47,431 nucleotides of DNA. Origin: SIG223 sp964442785. Its GTDB lineage: Bacteria; Bacillota_I; Bacilli_A; RFN20; DUOF01. Position 1 is the first letter of the stretch, and the number at the start of each line of letters is the position of its first letter. The translations under genes were made by a program, and so were the position numbers. Positions 31,235 through 39,338 of this stretch are shown in pieces. The stretch is taken from the NCBI GenBank assembly GCA_964442785.1, contig CAYTZW010000006.1, positions 1 to 47,431 on the forward strand, in the 5' to 3' direction. Under the pieces are notes generated by a model that had not been told where the DNA came from, did no database searches, and worked only from the letters and a program-made list of their open reading frames with translations.

Positions 31235-32233
31235 ATGGAAAGATTATTAGATGCTGATAAAATAAGTGGTGATGAAGATTTATCTTTAAGACCTTCGACA
31301 TTAGAAGAATATATTGGACAAAATAGTGTAAAGAATAATTTGAAGATTTTTTTAGGAGCGGCTAAAAAAAGAAGTGAAACTATTGACCATATTTTGTTGT
31401 ATGGTCCACCAGGACTTGGAAAAACAACTCTTGCGTATGTTGTTGCTAATGAAATGAATGCTCCTATTAAAGTGGTAACCGGTCCTAGTATTGAAAAAAC
31501 AGGAGATTTGGCGGCAATTTTGACTTCTCTTGAACCAGGAACAATTCTTTTTATTGATGAAATTCATCGCTTGCCTCGTGTTGTCGAAGAAATATTGTAT
31601 TCCGCTATGGAAGATTTTTCTATTAATGTTGTTATTGGAAAAGAAGGTGCTTCTAGGTCTGTTAATTTAGATTTACCACCTTTCACCTTAATTGGAGCAA
31701 CTACCAGAGCAGGAGATTTATCTTCTCCTTTGCGTGATAGATTTGGAATTGTCAATAAACTAGAATATTATACCATTCCAGAGTTAGAACTAATCGTTAG
31801 AAGAACAAGCAGAGTTTTTAATTTTGAAATTGAAGACGGAGCAGTTTTAGAGATTGCTAAAAGAAGTCGTGGTACTCCCAGAATTGCTAATAGACTTTTT
31901 AAAAGAGTTCGTGATTTTGCCGATTATGAAAATCAAAAAATCATTTCTACAGAGTTAACTCTAAAAGCCCTTGATGCTTTAAAAGTAGATTCCTTAGGAC
32001 TTGATGATGTTGATATAAGATATTTAAAAGGAATTATTGAAAGATTTAAAGGCGGTCCTGTAGGACTTGAAACGATTGCTGCTGCTATTGGAGAAGAAGC
32101 AATGACTTTAGAAGATGTTTATGAGCCTTATTTATTACAAATAGGAATGATTAATAGAACTTCAAGAGGTCGTATTGTTTTAGAAAAAGCCTATAAACAT
32201 TTACATATAAATTATCAAGGTGGTTTATTATAA
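31235..32233 (+). CDS. ruvB: Holliday junction helicase motor RuvB
   Basis: Hexameric AAA+ motor driving branch migration. The 332-aa protein has SLRPSTLEEYIGQ (about 17-29), Walker A GPPGLGKTTL (about 58-67), Walker B LFIDEIHRLP (about 108-117), sensor 1 GATTRAG, the arginine-finger region SPLRDRFG, and the C-terminal winged helix ending SRGRIVLEKAY. ATG after AAGGAG. It ends at a terminator shared with the convergent hemolysin III gene. Confidence 0.97.
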   Translation: MERLLDADKISGDEDLSLRPSTLEEYIGQNSVKNNLKIFLGAAKKRSETIDHILLYGPPGLGKTTLAYVVANEMNAPIKVVTGPSIEKTGDLAAILTSLEPGTILFIDEIHRLPRVVEEILYSAMEDFSINVVIGKEGASRSVNLDLPPFTLIGATTRAGDLSSPLRDRFGIVNKLEYYTIPELELIVRRTSRVFNFEIEDGAVLEIAKRSRGTPRIANRLFKRVRDFADYENQKIISTELTLKALDALKVDSLGLDDVDIRYLKGIIERFKGGPVGLETIAAAIGEEAMTLEDVYEPYLLQIGMINRTSRGRIVLEKAYKHLHINYQGGLL

Positions 32234-32246
32234 CAGTTTTTAAAAT

Positions 32247-32280
32247 AAAAAGTTTGACATTTAATTTGCCAAACTTTTTT
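32247..32280. terminator. Bidirectional terminator between ruvB and hemolysin III gene
   Basis: AAAAAGTTTG (32247-32256) pairs with CAAACTTTTT (32270-32279), T-run on both strands. Its right arm overlaps the stop codon of the leftward gene. Confidence 0.85.
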
Positions 32281-32944
32281 AGATGATTACATATAATAAA
32301 ATTGATAAAAATTGAAATATTGTTCCTGCTAAACAGAAAAGATGAAAAACGGAATGAATATATTTTTTCTTTTTTCCAAAACCATAGAAAATGGCTCCAA
32401 TAGTATATAAAATTCCACCAGCCAGTAATAGTAAAAATCCTTGTAAGGTAATGACTTTTATAAGTTTTTTAATGGCAAAAATAATACACCAGCCTTCACC
32501 TAAGTAACAACCTATAGATAATCCTTTTATAACAGGATTGTGCATATTTATAGCATTAAAGACAATTCCTATTGTTGATAGGGTAGTAACAATTCCAAAT
32601 AAAGTCCAACCTAAAGTAGGGTAGCTACTTCTTAAAGCTACTAAGCAATATGGGGTATAAGTACCTGCTATAAGAATGAAAATAGTACAATGGTCTAATA
32701 TTCTAAAAACTTTTTTAGCTTTTCCTTTTGGTAGAAAGTGATATAAAGCACTCATAGTATATAAGATTATCATTGATAATCCATAGACAATCATACTTGC
32801 TAATCCATAACCATTTGAGTATTTAACTGCAAAAATAATTCCTAAAACTAAAGCCGCAATTCCAAATGCTCCACCTACAATGTGAGATACAGCATTAAAT
32901 ATTTCTTCTCCTTTTGTGTAATTTGGTAATTCTTTATTTGACAT
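32279..32944 (-). CDS. Hemolysin III family (PAQR/YqfA-like) membrane protein
   Basis: A 221-aa protein with seven predicted membrane helices. It carries the metal-site pattern of the PAQR superfamily: NAVSHIVGG (about 13-21), MSALYHFLP with ILDHCTIFILIAGTYTP (about 64-101), and SVFHLFCLAG (about 200-209). The bacterial members are called hemolysin III or TrhA. Hemolytic activity is doubtful in most; a membrane energy or lipid role has been proposed. Start ATG after GGAGGGAA. Stands alone, convergent with ruvB. Confidence 0.9.
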   Translation of the reverse strand: MSNKELPNYTKGEEIFNAVSHIVGGAFGIAALVLGIIFAVKYSNGYGLASMIVYGLSMIILYTMSALYHFLPKGKAKKVFRILDHCTIFILIAGTYTPYCLVALRSSYPTLGWTLFGIVTTLSTIGIVFNAINMHNPVIKGLSIGCYLGEGWCIIFAIKKLIKVITLQGFLLLLAGGILYTIGAIFYGFGKKKKYIHSVFHLFCLAGTIFQFLSILLYVII

Positions 32945-33003
32945 TTTCTTCCCTCCTTGGAGAAGTATTATATCATTTATAGAGTTAAAAGTCTTTGCTT
33001 TTT

Positions 33004-33348
33004 TTAGTTTTCTAAGTTTACACCCATCATTGTACCTATAATAAGAGTTAACATTTTAGCACTGGTTAGAGTTATTGATAAAAAAGAGCCATCATTTTTT
33101 CCTATTACACAGGCAAAATAGAGAAGGGCAAATATTATTCCATTTATTAATCCTTTTGATTTGATTTTTCGTCCAAATATGATTGCAGTGATTAAAAATA
33201 AAAGTAATGATAGAATAGAAATGATTATTTCTTGGGTTTTTTCATTTTTAATAAAATTTTCTAAAATAATTGAAGTTATAGATATTAAAGAAGCGGTTAA
33301 TACTAGAAAAAGAAAGGCAAATAAATATGAGGTTATTTTTGATTTCAT
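33004..33348 (-). CDS. TIGR04086 (YrzE-like) membrane protein
   Basis: A 114-aa protein with four hydrophobic helices: about 6-31, 42-59, 67-85 and 93-110, the last two with KGLINGIIFALLYFACV. The size, topology and location between ruvB and a DUF421 gene match yrzE of Bacillus, family TIGR04086, whose function is unknown. ATG preceded by AAGGAG. It is divergent from the DUF421 gene with only 25 bases between start codons. Confidence 0.75.
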   Translation of the reverse strand: MKSKITSYLFAFLFLVLTASLISITSIILENFIKNEKTQEIIISILSLLLFLITAIIFGRKIKSKGLINGIIFALLYFACVIGKNDGSFLSITLTSAKMLTLIIGTMMGVNLEN

Positions 33349-33373
33349 AATAGTCTCCTTATTATTTAAAGTT

Positions 33374-34048
33374 ATGAACGAATATTTAATAGTATTACTA
33401 AAATGTTTAATTTTTTATTTTTCTCTTATCTTAGTGATGAAACTAATGGGAAAAAGAGAAGTCGGGCAATTATCTATTTTTGATATGGCAGTCTTTTTTG
33501 TTATTTCAGATTTGTTTTCTTTGTCTATTGATAGTGGTTGGAACATTCTTCTTAGAACTGTTTTGGTTACTTTTATAATGTGTTTTTTACAAGTTATTAC
33601 TTCTTTTGTTATTTTAAAGTGTGAAAAAGTTCGTAATGTGGTAGAGCATATTCCTACTATTTTGATAAAAAATGGTAAAATTAATCAAAAAACGATGGCA
33701 AAACAAAGATATAATATTGATGATTTAATGAGCCAATTAAGAAGTAAAGGCTTTTCTAGTTTAAATGATATAAAATATGCGATTTTAGAGGCGAATGGAG
33801 AACTTAGTATCATAAATAAAAGTGAGTGCAAATGTTTTCCTTTTCCTCTTATTAAAGACGGAAATGTTGATTTTAAGGCTTTGAATGAACTTGGCTATGA
33901 TAAACAATGGTTAATGAATAAATTAAATGGTAAAAAAATTGAAAATATATTTTTGGCAATTTTAGAGAATGATAAATTAATTATCATAGAGAAGTCGACG
34001 ATAAACATAGAAAAGGCTCATCAAGATATGGACAATTACTCCAATTAA
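33374..34048 (+). CDS. DUF421 (YrbG-like) membrane protein
   Basis: A 224-aa protein: three N-terminal membrane helices (about 5-25, 36-52 and 60-78) with the family hallmark MGKREVGQLSIFDMAVFF (about 24-41). A cytoplasmic DUF421 domain follows with RYNIDDLMSQLRSKGFSSLN and AILEANGELSI. The ATG at 33374 matches the B. subtilis YrbG start, though only a weak AAAG precedes it; reading further upstream would translate the antisense of the TIGR04086 gene. Its last 72 bases overlap the end of the convergent flippase gene. Function unknown. Confidence 0.9.
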   Translation: MNEYLIVLLKCLIFYFSLILVMKLMGKREVGQLSIFDMAVFFVISDLFSLSIDSGWNILLRTVLVTFIMCFLQVITSFVILKCEKVRNVVEHIPTILIKNGKINQKTMAKQRYNIDDLMSQLRSKGFSSLNDIKYAILEANGELSIINKSECKCFPFPLIKDGNVDFKALNELGYDKQWLMNKLNGKKIENIFLAILENDKLIIIEKSTINIEKAHQDMDNYSN

Positions 34049-35287
34049 AGAAGCGAGCATAACAGCAAAAACTTGATAAATAGGTAAGAAAAGAATTAAG
34101 GCAATAATTCTCACGATTGATGAAGATAAAGAAACGATAAAATCACTTTTCTCTAAATTTAAGGAAGTCATTGCAGCGTGAAGTGGGGCTTCAAGATAAT
34201 ATAACAAGAAAGGAAAAGTCAACATTCTGACATATTTTGCTCCTTTTTGGGTTTTAAACAATAATTGTAATAGTTGACGAGGAAAGAAAAACATAAGCAA
34301 AGAAAAGATTAAACCTGTTGCAAGAGATAAAAAAGAAAAATTATTGAATAATTTTAAAGATTTTTTGCGGTCTTTTTGGTGTTCTGATTCACTCATTTCA
34401 AACAACAATACTTTTCCATAAGAAGAAGAAAAAAAAGAAGGCATTAATAAAAGAGGCAAAACATAGGCGGTAAACATTCCATATTCAATAGTAATTTGGT
34501 CAACATTTAATCCTTGTTTTAAAAGAATTGAAGTCATTATTATCGGTTCTAAAAAGTAAGTAAAAGAATCTATAAGTTTTGATGATGTTAAAGGTATAGA
34601 AATACCTAATATTTTTTTAAAAATATAATTTGTTTTTTCTTTTAAAGATTTAAAAAAAGATTTTGGATATGACCTATTGTTATTTTTTAGAGCAATAAAC
34701 ATATGGGTTAAGGAACAAATTTCTCCAAAACAAAGGCTATAAATTGCTGCTAAAGCTCCATAAGCAGGACTGATTTTTAAAAATGTAGTTCCGAATACAA
34801 TAATAAAAGCTAATCTTCCTATTTCTTCACTAATTTGAGAATAAGCTGTTATTTCTATTTTTCCAATTCCTGCATAATAGCCTTTTATAATCGTTCCTAT
34901 TGATATTAAAGGTAATAACAATGCTAAACCATATAAAGCATAAATACACTTATCGTTTTTTAAGAAAGTTGTCGCAAAATAAGGAGCAAATAAAATAATT
35001 AAAATCATAAAAATAATGGTAATAATAGTTATTAAAATTGTTGAGGTAACTAAGACTTTTTGAGTGTCTTCTTTACTAGCTAGAAGTTTGGCAATGACCG
35101 TTTGTAAGGAAATTTGAGAAATATTGATAGTTAATACCATTGTTGGATTTACTAACATATATAATCCCATAGCTTCTTCTTGTAAAATTCTAGTAGTGAT
35201 AACTTTGGCAATTATAGAGATAGCTTTTACGATAAGTCCAACACTAATTAGGGATAATATTGATTTAACAATTCTATTCTTGAGCAT
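33977..35287 (-). CDS. MOP-superfamily flippase, SpoVB/MurJ-like
   Basis: A 436-aa polytopic protein (about 12-14 helices) of the polysaccharide/lipid-linked precursor exporter family that includes SpoVB, YtgP and MurJ. N-terminal features are IVKSILSLISVGLIVKAISI and ITTRILQEEAMGLYMLVNPT (about 32-51), as in SpoVB. Its place next to secDF, DUF421 and yrzE matches the B. subtilis spoVB locus. It is shorter than SpoVB (about 518 aa), lacking the last helices. In a walled non-sporulating relative it may flip lipid II. ATG after AAAGGA. The 3-prime end overlaps DUF421 by 72 bases. Confidence 0.87.
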   Translation of the reverse strand: MLKNRIVKSILSLISVGLIVKAISIIAKVITTRILQEEAMGLYMLVNPTMVLTINISQISLQTVIAKLLASKEDTQKVLVTSTILITIITIIFMILIILFAPYFATTFLKNDKCIYALYGLALLLPLISIGTIIKGYYAGIGKIEITAYSQISEEIGRLAFIIVFGTTFLKISPAYGALAAIYSLCFGEICSLTHMFIALKNNNRSYPKSFFKSLKEKTNYIFKKILGISIPLTSSKLIDSFTYFLEPIIMTSILLKQGLNVDQITIEYGMFTAYVLPLLLMPSFFSSSYGKVLLFEMSESEHQKDRKKSLKLFNNFSFLSLATGLIFSLLMFFFPRQLLQLLFKTQKGAKYVRMLTFPFLLYYLEAPLHAAMTSLNLEKSDFIVSLSSSIVRIIALILFLPIYQVFAVMLASLIGVIVHILMSLFYVYRRLLYDN

Positions 35288-35418
35288 TTATTTATCCTTT
35301 CTATTGAAAATCATTTTAAAAAATGATATATTCTTTATAGTCATTTTATTGTTTTACACAGCAATATATGTAATTGTGTGTTAAAATAGAATAGATTTTT
35401 AAGAACGGAGGAAAGAAA

Positions 35419-37731
35419 GTGAAAAGAATTTACTCATTTTTGCTAGTATGTTTCACAACTCTAGTAATTATGGTTGCAACAATACCTAATTTAAAGGACA
35501 ATTTGCAAACTTCTGCAGAGTTTAAAAAAGGGTATGAGGTTGTTTACCACTTATCAAATGTTGAAGATGAAGAAGGAAAGGTAAGTGAAGAACAAGCTTT
35601 AAAAGCGGCTAAATTAATGCAAAAAAGAATTGATAACAAAAAAATCAATGATTCTTTTGTCGTAGCAGAAGAAAATGGGAATTTAAGAATCAATTTAATG
35701 GCAGATGATTATTCAGAAGCTAAGAAGTTTATCGAAGATTATATTGAGGTTAATAAAGTAGTTACTGTTGGGGATAGTACTTATCCTGAAAGATACACTT
35801 TTGAAGAACTATTCGATACCGATAGTATTGAATGGCAAGTTAACTATAATACTTATTCTTATATGATGGTTGCTGAAGCTACTAAAAGTGGAGAAAGCAA
35901 ATTGAAAAAATTAGGTGATGATATTGTTATCACTATTTGGAATGATTATTATGGAGAAGATAAAGATAATGAAGATAATTTTACTTCAATAACAGATTTG
36001 TCTTATTCAAAAGGAAAAATTAAAGTAAATTATTCTGATGCTGATAAAATGGTTGAAGAAACTTTTGCTATGGCTTATGGAAATTTAGGTGTTAAACTTG
36101 AAAAAACTTCAATGGTTAAAATATCTGCTGAATATGGTAATCACGATTTAGTTAAATATTTTATCAGTGTAGCTACTATTGTTCTTTTAGTTAGTTTTAT
36201 TTTAATCAGATTTTATAAAAAAGCAGGAATTTTAGGAAGTATTTTAACTTTCTTTGCAACCTTCTTTACTTTAATTGGTTTCTATTGGTTAAATGGAACT
36301 TATAGTATTTTAAGTTGTTTAGGAATTTTAGTAAGTATTGGACTTTCTACTGATTTATTTATTGGTGTTACTCAAAGAATTAGAACTTCTTTGTATAAAG
36401 GTAGAAATGTTGTTAGAGCTTTTAATGAAGGTTATTTAAAATCTTTAGCATTTATCATTGATACTTTACTTGTAGTAATTGGTTCTTCTATTGTTTTATA
36501 TTATGCTGGAAAAGGTGATTTGAAATCATTAGCTTTAATGATTTTCTCATCTGGTGTATCTAATGCTTTATTTATGGGACTTTGTTATTTTGTAGCTGGT
36601 TATTTCTTACTTGGTAGCCGTAAATTACAAAGTGAAAATGTTTTCAATATTAATAAAGAAATGATTGTTAGTTTAAACAGTGAAGTTGTTAAATCTAATG
36701 AAGATAGAGTATACGGAAAGAAATATCAAAAATGGTATAAATTATTCTTACCTGTTAGTTTAGTGGTTATGGTAGTGGCTATTGCTTTAGGAACTACTTT
36801 AGGATTAACTGGTAATGAAGTTGCTAATTTTAAAGATGGTTATACGACAAATTATGTTTTAAGAATTAATGTTGAAAATGAGGCTTTTGATACTAAAGAT
36901 AAAGCTCTTAAACTTTTTAAAGATTTAAAACTAAAATATGATGAGGTTAATTATGGAACAAGTACTCTTTATGATGAAGATGAAAACTTAGTTTCTAGTT
37001 ATGTTATTTCTTTCTATGGAGAGAATAAATCACTTGTCGATAATGAAGAAAAAGTTGTTAATATCGTTAAAGATATTCTTGGAGAAGATTATGAAGATGA
37101 AATGGTATATGCTTCTTCTTATTCATATCCTTTTGTAAAAACAAATACTAAAAATGTTATTACAGCAACTTGTTTTGTTTTATTATTCTTAACTGTTTAT
37201 TTCTTAATTAGATACCGTTTAAGAATGACTTTATCTGCACTTGTTGGTGGAGTATTCGCAATCGCTGCTTTTGCTAGTTTTGCTATTATTACCCGTTTAC
37301 CAGTTGAATTATATAGCATTCAATTAATGCCTCTTGTATTGATATTAAATTATCTATTAAGTGGCTATATATTTGAAAAAGCAAAAACAGAAACTAAAGA
37401 TTTAGAAGAACCTAATAAGGCTGAATTAATGGAAAATATTGCAGGTAGTATTAATTATCGTTTAATATTTAGTTTATATATTTATTCTGTTGTTAGTTTA
37501 GTTCTTGTAGCAATGAGTAATAATAATACAGTTTTATTTAATCTTTTAGGTTATAGTGCGGTTATAATTGCAATTTTATCTAGTATGTTTGTTACTTTCA
37601 AAATTTGGATAAATTTCTATTTGAAAACTTATCATTTTAGAAAAAACAAAACGAAGAAAATTAGAAAATTAAAAATTAAGCCACTTGATGATGAGCCAAA
37701 AGAATATATATTCACAGGAATTAATGATTAA
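35419..37731 (+). CDS. secDF: Fused SecDF protein-export membrane protein (divergent)
   Basis: SecDF uses the proton gradient to help pull proteins through SecYEG. The 770-aa protein has the SecD-type N terminus (membrane helix 5-22, periplasmic P1 domain about 30-245) and a first set of helices (about 248-405). That set includes the proton-relay site ILVSIGLSTDLFIGVTQRIR with Asp312. A second half follows (helix about 440-460, periplasmic part, helices about 570-745). At the matching SecF position the segment reads ILNYLLSGYIFEKAK: Tyr645 replaces the Asp of the SecF LND/VND motif. GTG after CGGAGGAAAG. SecD and SecF are joined, as in B. subtilis. Confidence 0.85.
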   Translation: MKRIYSFLLVCFTTLVIMVATIPNLKDNLQTSAEFKKGYEVVYHLSNVEDEEGKVSEEQALKAAKLMQKRIDNKKINDSFVVAEENGNLRINLMADDYSEAKKFIEDYIEVNKVVTVGDSTYPERYTFEELFDTDSIEWQVNYNTYSYMMVAEATKSGESKLKKLGDDIVITIWNDYYGEDKDNEDNFTSITDLSYSKGKIKVNYSDADKMVEETFAMAYGNLGVKLEKTSMVKISAEYGNHDLVKYFISVATIVLLVSFILIRFYKKAGILGSILTFFATFFTLIGFYWLNGTYSILSCLGILVSIGLSTDLFIGVTQRIRTSLYKGRNVVRAFNEGYLKSLAFIIDTLLVVIGSSIVLYYAGKGDLKSLALMIFSSGVSNALFMGLCYFVAGYFLLGSRKLQSENVFNINKEMIVSLNSEVVKSNEDRVYGKKYQKWYKLFLPVSLVVMVVAIALGTTLGLTGNEVANFKDGYTTNYVLRINVENEAFDTKDKALKLFKDLKLKYDEVNYGTSTLYDEDENLVSSYVISFYGENKSLVDNEEKVVNIVKDILGEDYEDEMVYASSYSYPFVKTNTKNVITATCFVLLFLTVYFLIRYRLRMTLSALVGGVFAIAAFASFAIITRLPVELYSIQLMPLVLILNYLLSGYIFEKAKTETKDLEEPNKAELMENIAGSINYRLIFSLYIYSVVSLVLVAMSNNNTVLFNLLGYSAVIIAILSSMFVTFKIWINFYLKTYHFRKNKTKKIRKLKIKPLDDEPKEYIFTGIND

Positions 37732-37757
37732 AGGCTGCTTCAGTGCAGTCTTTTTTT
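37731..37757 (+). terminator. Intrinsic terminator after secDF
   Basis: AAGGCTGC pairs with GCAGTCTT (one G-U), loop of 6, T7. It starts in the secDF stop and precedes the recJ-like ribosome site. Confidence 0.8.
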
Positions 37758-37775
37758 ACTTTTAGGAGGGGAGTT

Positions 37776-39338
37776 ATGAATTATAAAAAAATAGAAGTTA
37801 ATGAATTTAATCTTAATAATTTATATAATATCAATACTCCTTTCGTAGCAAAAATTGTTTCTGCTTTAAATTTTGATGAAAAAGAATTAAATTTCATTAA
37901 TGATAATTATCTAAAATATATTGGAAATCCTTTTGATTTCAAACTAATGGACCAAGCAACTTTTTTGGTAAAAAAATGTATCATAAATCAAGAAAAAATA
38001 TTAGTATATGCCGATTATGAATCTGACGGAATTTATAGCACCATTATGCTTACAAAAGTGTTGAAAAATTTTGAAGCTAATTATGCTTTTTATGTTCCTA
38101 ATAAATTTGTAGACGGTAAAGGTTTAAATGCTAATATCACTAGAATGATAATTAGAAAAGGATATAAATTGGTGATTTGTCTTGCTAATGGATTAGAAAG
38201 CAGGGAACATATTGAAAATTTAAGAAATCACGGAATTGATGTTATTGTTATTGATAATCATAGATGTGATACTTTTCCTAGTGCTAGTGCTATTATTAAT
38301 CCTGCTTTGTCTTCTAAAGAAACTTCTTTTGAAACGACAACTGCCATTTTAACCTATAAATTTATTAGGGCTTTAGTAGGTTATTATGATGATTATAGTT
38401 TGTCTATCGCTGGTATGTCTTTAGTTAATTCTCGTACTTTTTTAAATAAAGAAAATTATCATATTTTAAAAAGAACTCTTTATATTCTTAATAACAAAAA
38501 TTATCCTTTTTTATCTTTGTTAAATCGTAATTATCATTTTGTGGATATTGATATCTTAAAAGAAATAGATAATCGTCTTAATTGCTATGGTGCTTTAAGT
38601 CATAGTAATGATGTTAATAAATTGCCTTTACTTCTTGATAGTGAAGTAAAAGATGATTTAGTTGCTTTTTCTAAAATAGTTAATAAAAAAAGAAAAGAAT
38701 TTAAGAATGATTTAAATGCAATTTATAATTCTTTAAAAGCAGAAAAAATTAATGATGATATGTATTTAGTGGATTTATCTTTAATTGATGAAATGTATTA
38801 TTTTCATATTTTAACTTTAAGTATGGAAAAGGAAAATAGATTTTTAATAGGTTATAATAAGGAAAAAAATCAAATATATTATTTAAGAAATGAAAATTTT
38901 GGAAAAAAAGATGATATTTTGACTGTTGAAAGCGTTTCTTCTTTAAAATTTGAAGAAACATTGAAAGAGTTAAAAAAACGTTTTAAAGACCAAAAAATTG
39001 ATGAATTAGAATATGACTTAATTTGTTTAAATGTGGAAGATTTAACAGTTGCTGGAATGAAAAATTACCAAATTCTTACTCCATTTGGGCTAGGAAGAAA
39101 AGAACCTTTGTTTTTGCTTAAAAACATTTTAAAAACATCATTATCAAAAAGTATAAATGGACTTCATTTAGTAGGAAAATTAAATGAAAATCTTTATTTA
39201 GCAGCTTATGACCAAGCCGATAAATATGAACAATTAAAAGATACATTTAATATTATTATCAAACCTAGTTTGAATTATTTTAATGAGGAATTAAGCGTTT
39301 CTTGTAAGATTTTAGGCTTTTTAGAGGAGGAAAATTAA
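37776..39338 (+). CDS. RecJ-like DHH-family protein with degenerate active site
   Basis: At 520 aa this stands where recJ lies in Bacilli (after secDF, before rel). RecJ is a 5-prime to 3-prime ssDNA exonuclease. Identity is supported by the C-terminal OB-like segment ILTPFGLGRKEPLFLLKN (about 429-446) and by alignable DHH motifs. Motif I DYDADG is DYESDG (80-85), the middle metal Asp being Glu82. Motif II, usually VDNG, is LANG with Ala137. DHH is DNH (160-162). The motif IV VAD is LVN (Asn218). Most metal ligands are therefore lost and nuclease activity is unlikely. ATG at 37776 after AGGAGGGG; an upstream in-frame ATG lies in the terminator. The protein has no frameshift and is maintained. 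Confidence 0.8.
   Translation: MNYKKIEVNEFNLNNLYNINTPFVAKIVSALNFDEKELNFINDNYLKYIGNPFDFKLMDQATFLVKKCIINQEKILVYADYESDGIYSTIMLTKVLKNFEANYAFYVPNKFVDGKGLNANITRMIIRKGYKLVICLANGLESREHIENLRNHGIDVIVIDNHRCDTFPSASAIINPALSSKETSFETTTAILTYKFIRALVGYYDDYSLSIAGMSLVNSRTFLNKENYHILKRTLYILNNKNYPFLSLLNRNYHFVDIDILKEIDNRLNCYGALSHSNDVNKLPLLLDSEVKDDLVAFSKIVNKKRKEFKNDLNAIYNSLKAEKINDDMYLVDLSLIDEMYYFHILTLSMEKENRFLIGYNKEKNQIYYLRNENFGKKDDILTVESVSSLKFEETLKELKKRFKDQKIDELEYDLICLNVEDLTVAGMKNYQILTPFGLGRKEPLFLLKNILKTSLSKSINGLHLVGKLNENLYLAAYDQADKYEQLKDTFNIIIKPSLNYFNEELSVSCKILGFLEEEN

Noticed and set aside
33161..33373. In-frame upstream extension of the DUF421 gene
   Set aside because: It would translate the antisense of the conserved TIGR04086 gene, and the DUF421 family starts at the 33374 ATG (MNEYLIVLL).
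33977..35287. SpoVB-like flippase and SpoVD-like PBP as evidence of sporulation
   Set aside because: Both belong to families with vegetative members (MurJ/YtgP, FtsI), and no other sporulation gene is in the window.
37743..37775. Earlier ATG for the RecJ-like gene
   Set aside because: It lies inside the secDF terminator hairpin without a ribosome site; ATG 37776 follows AGGAGGGG.
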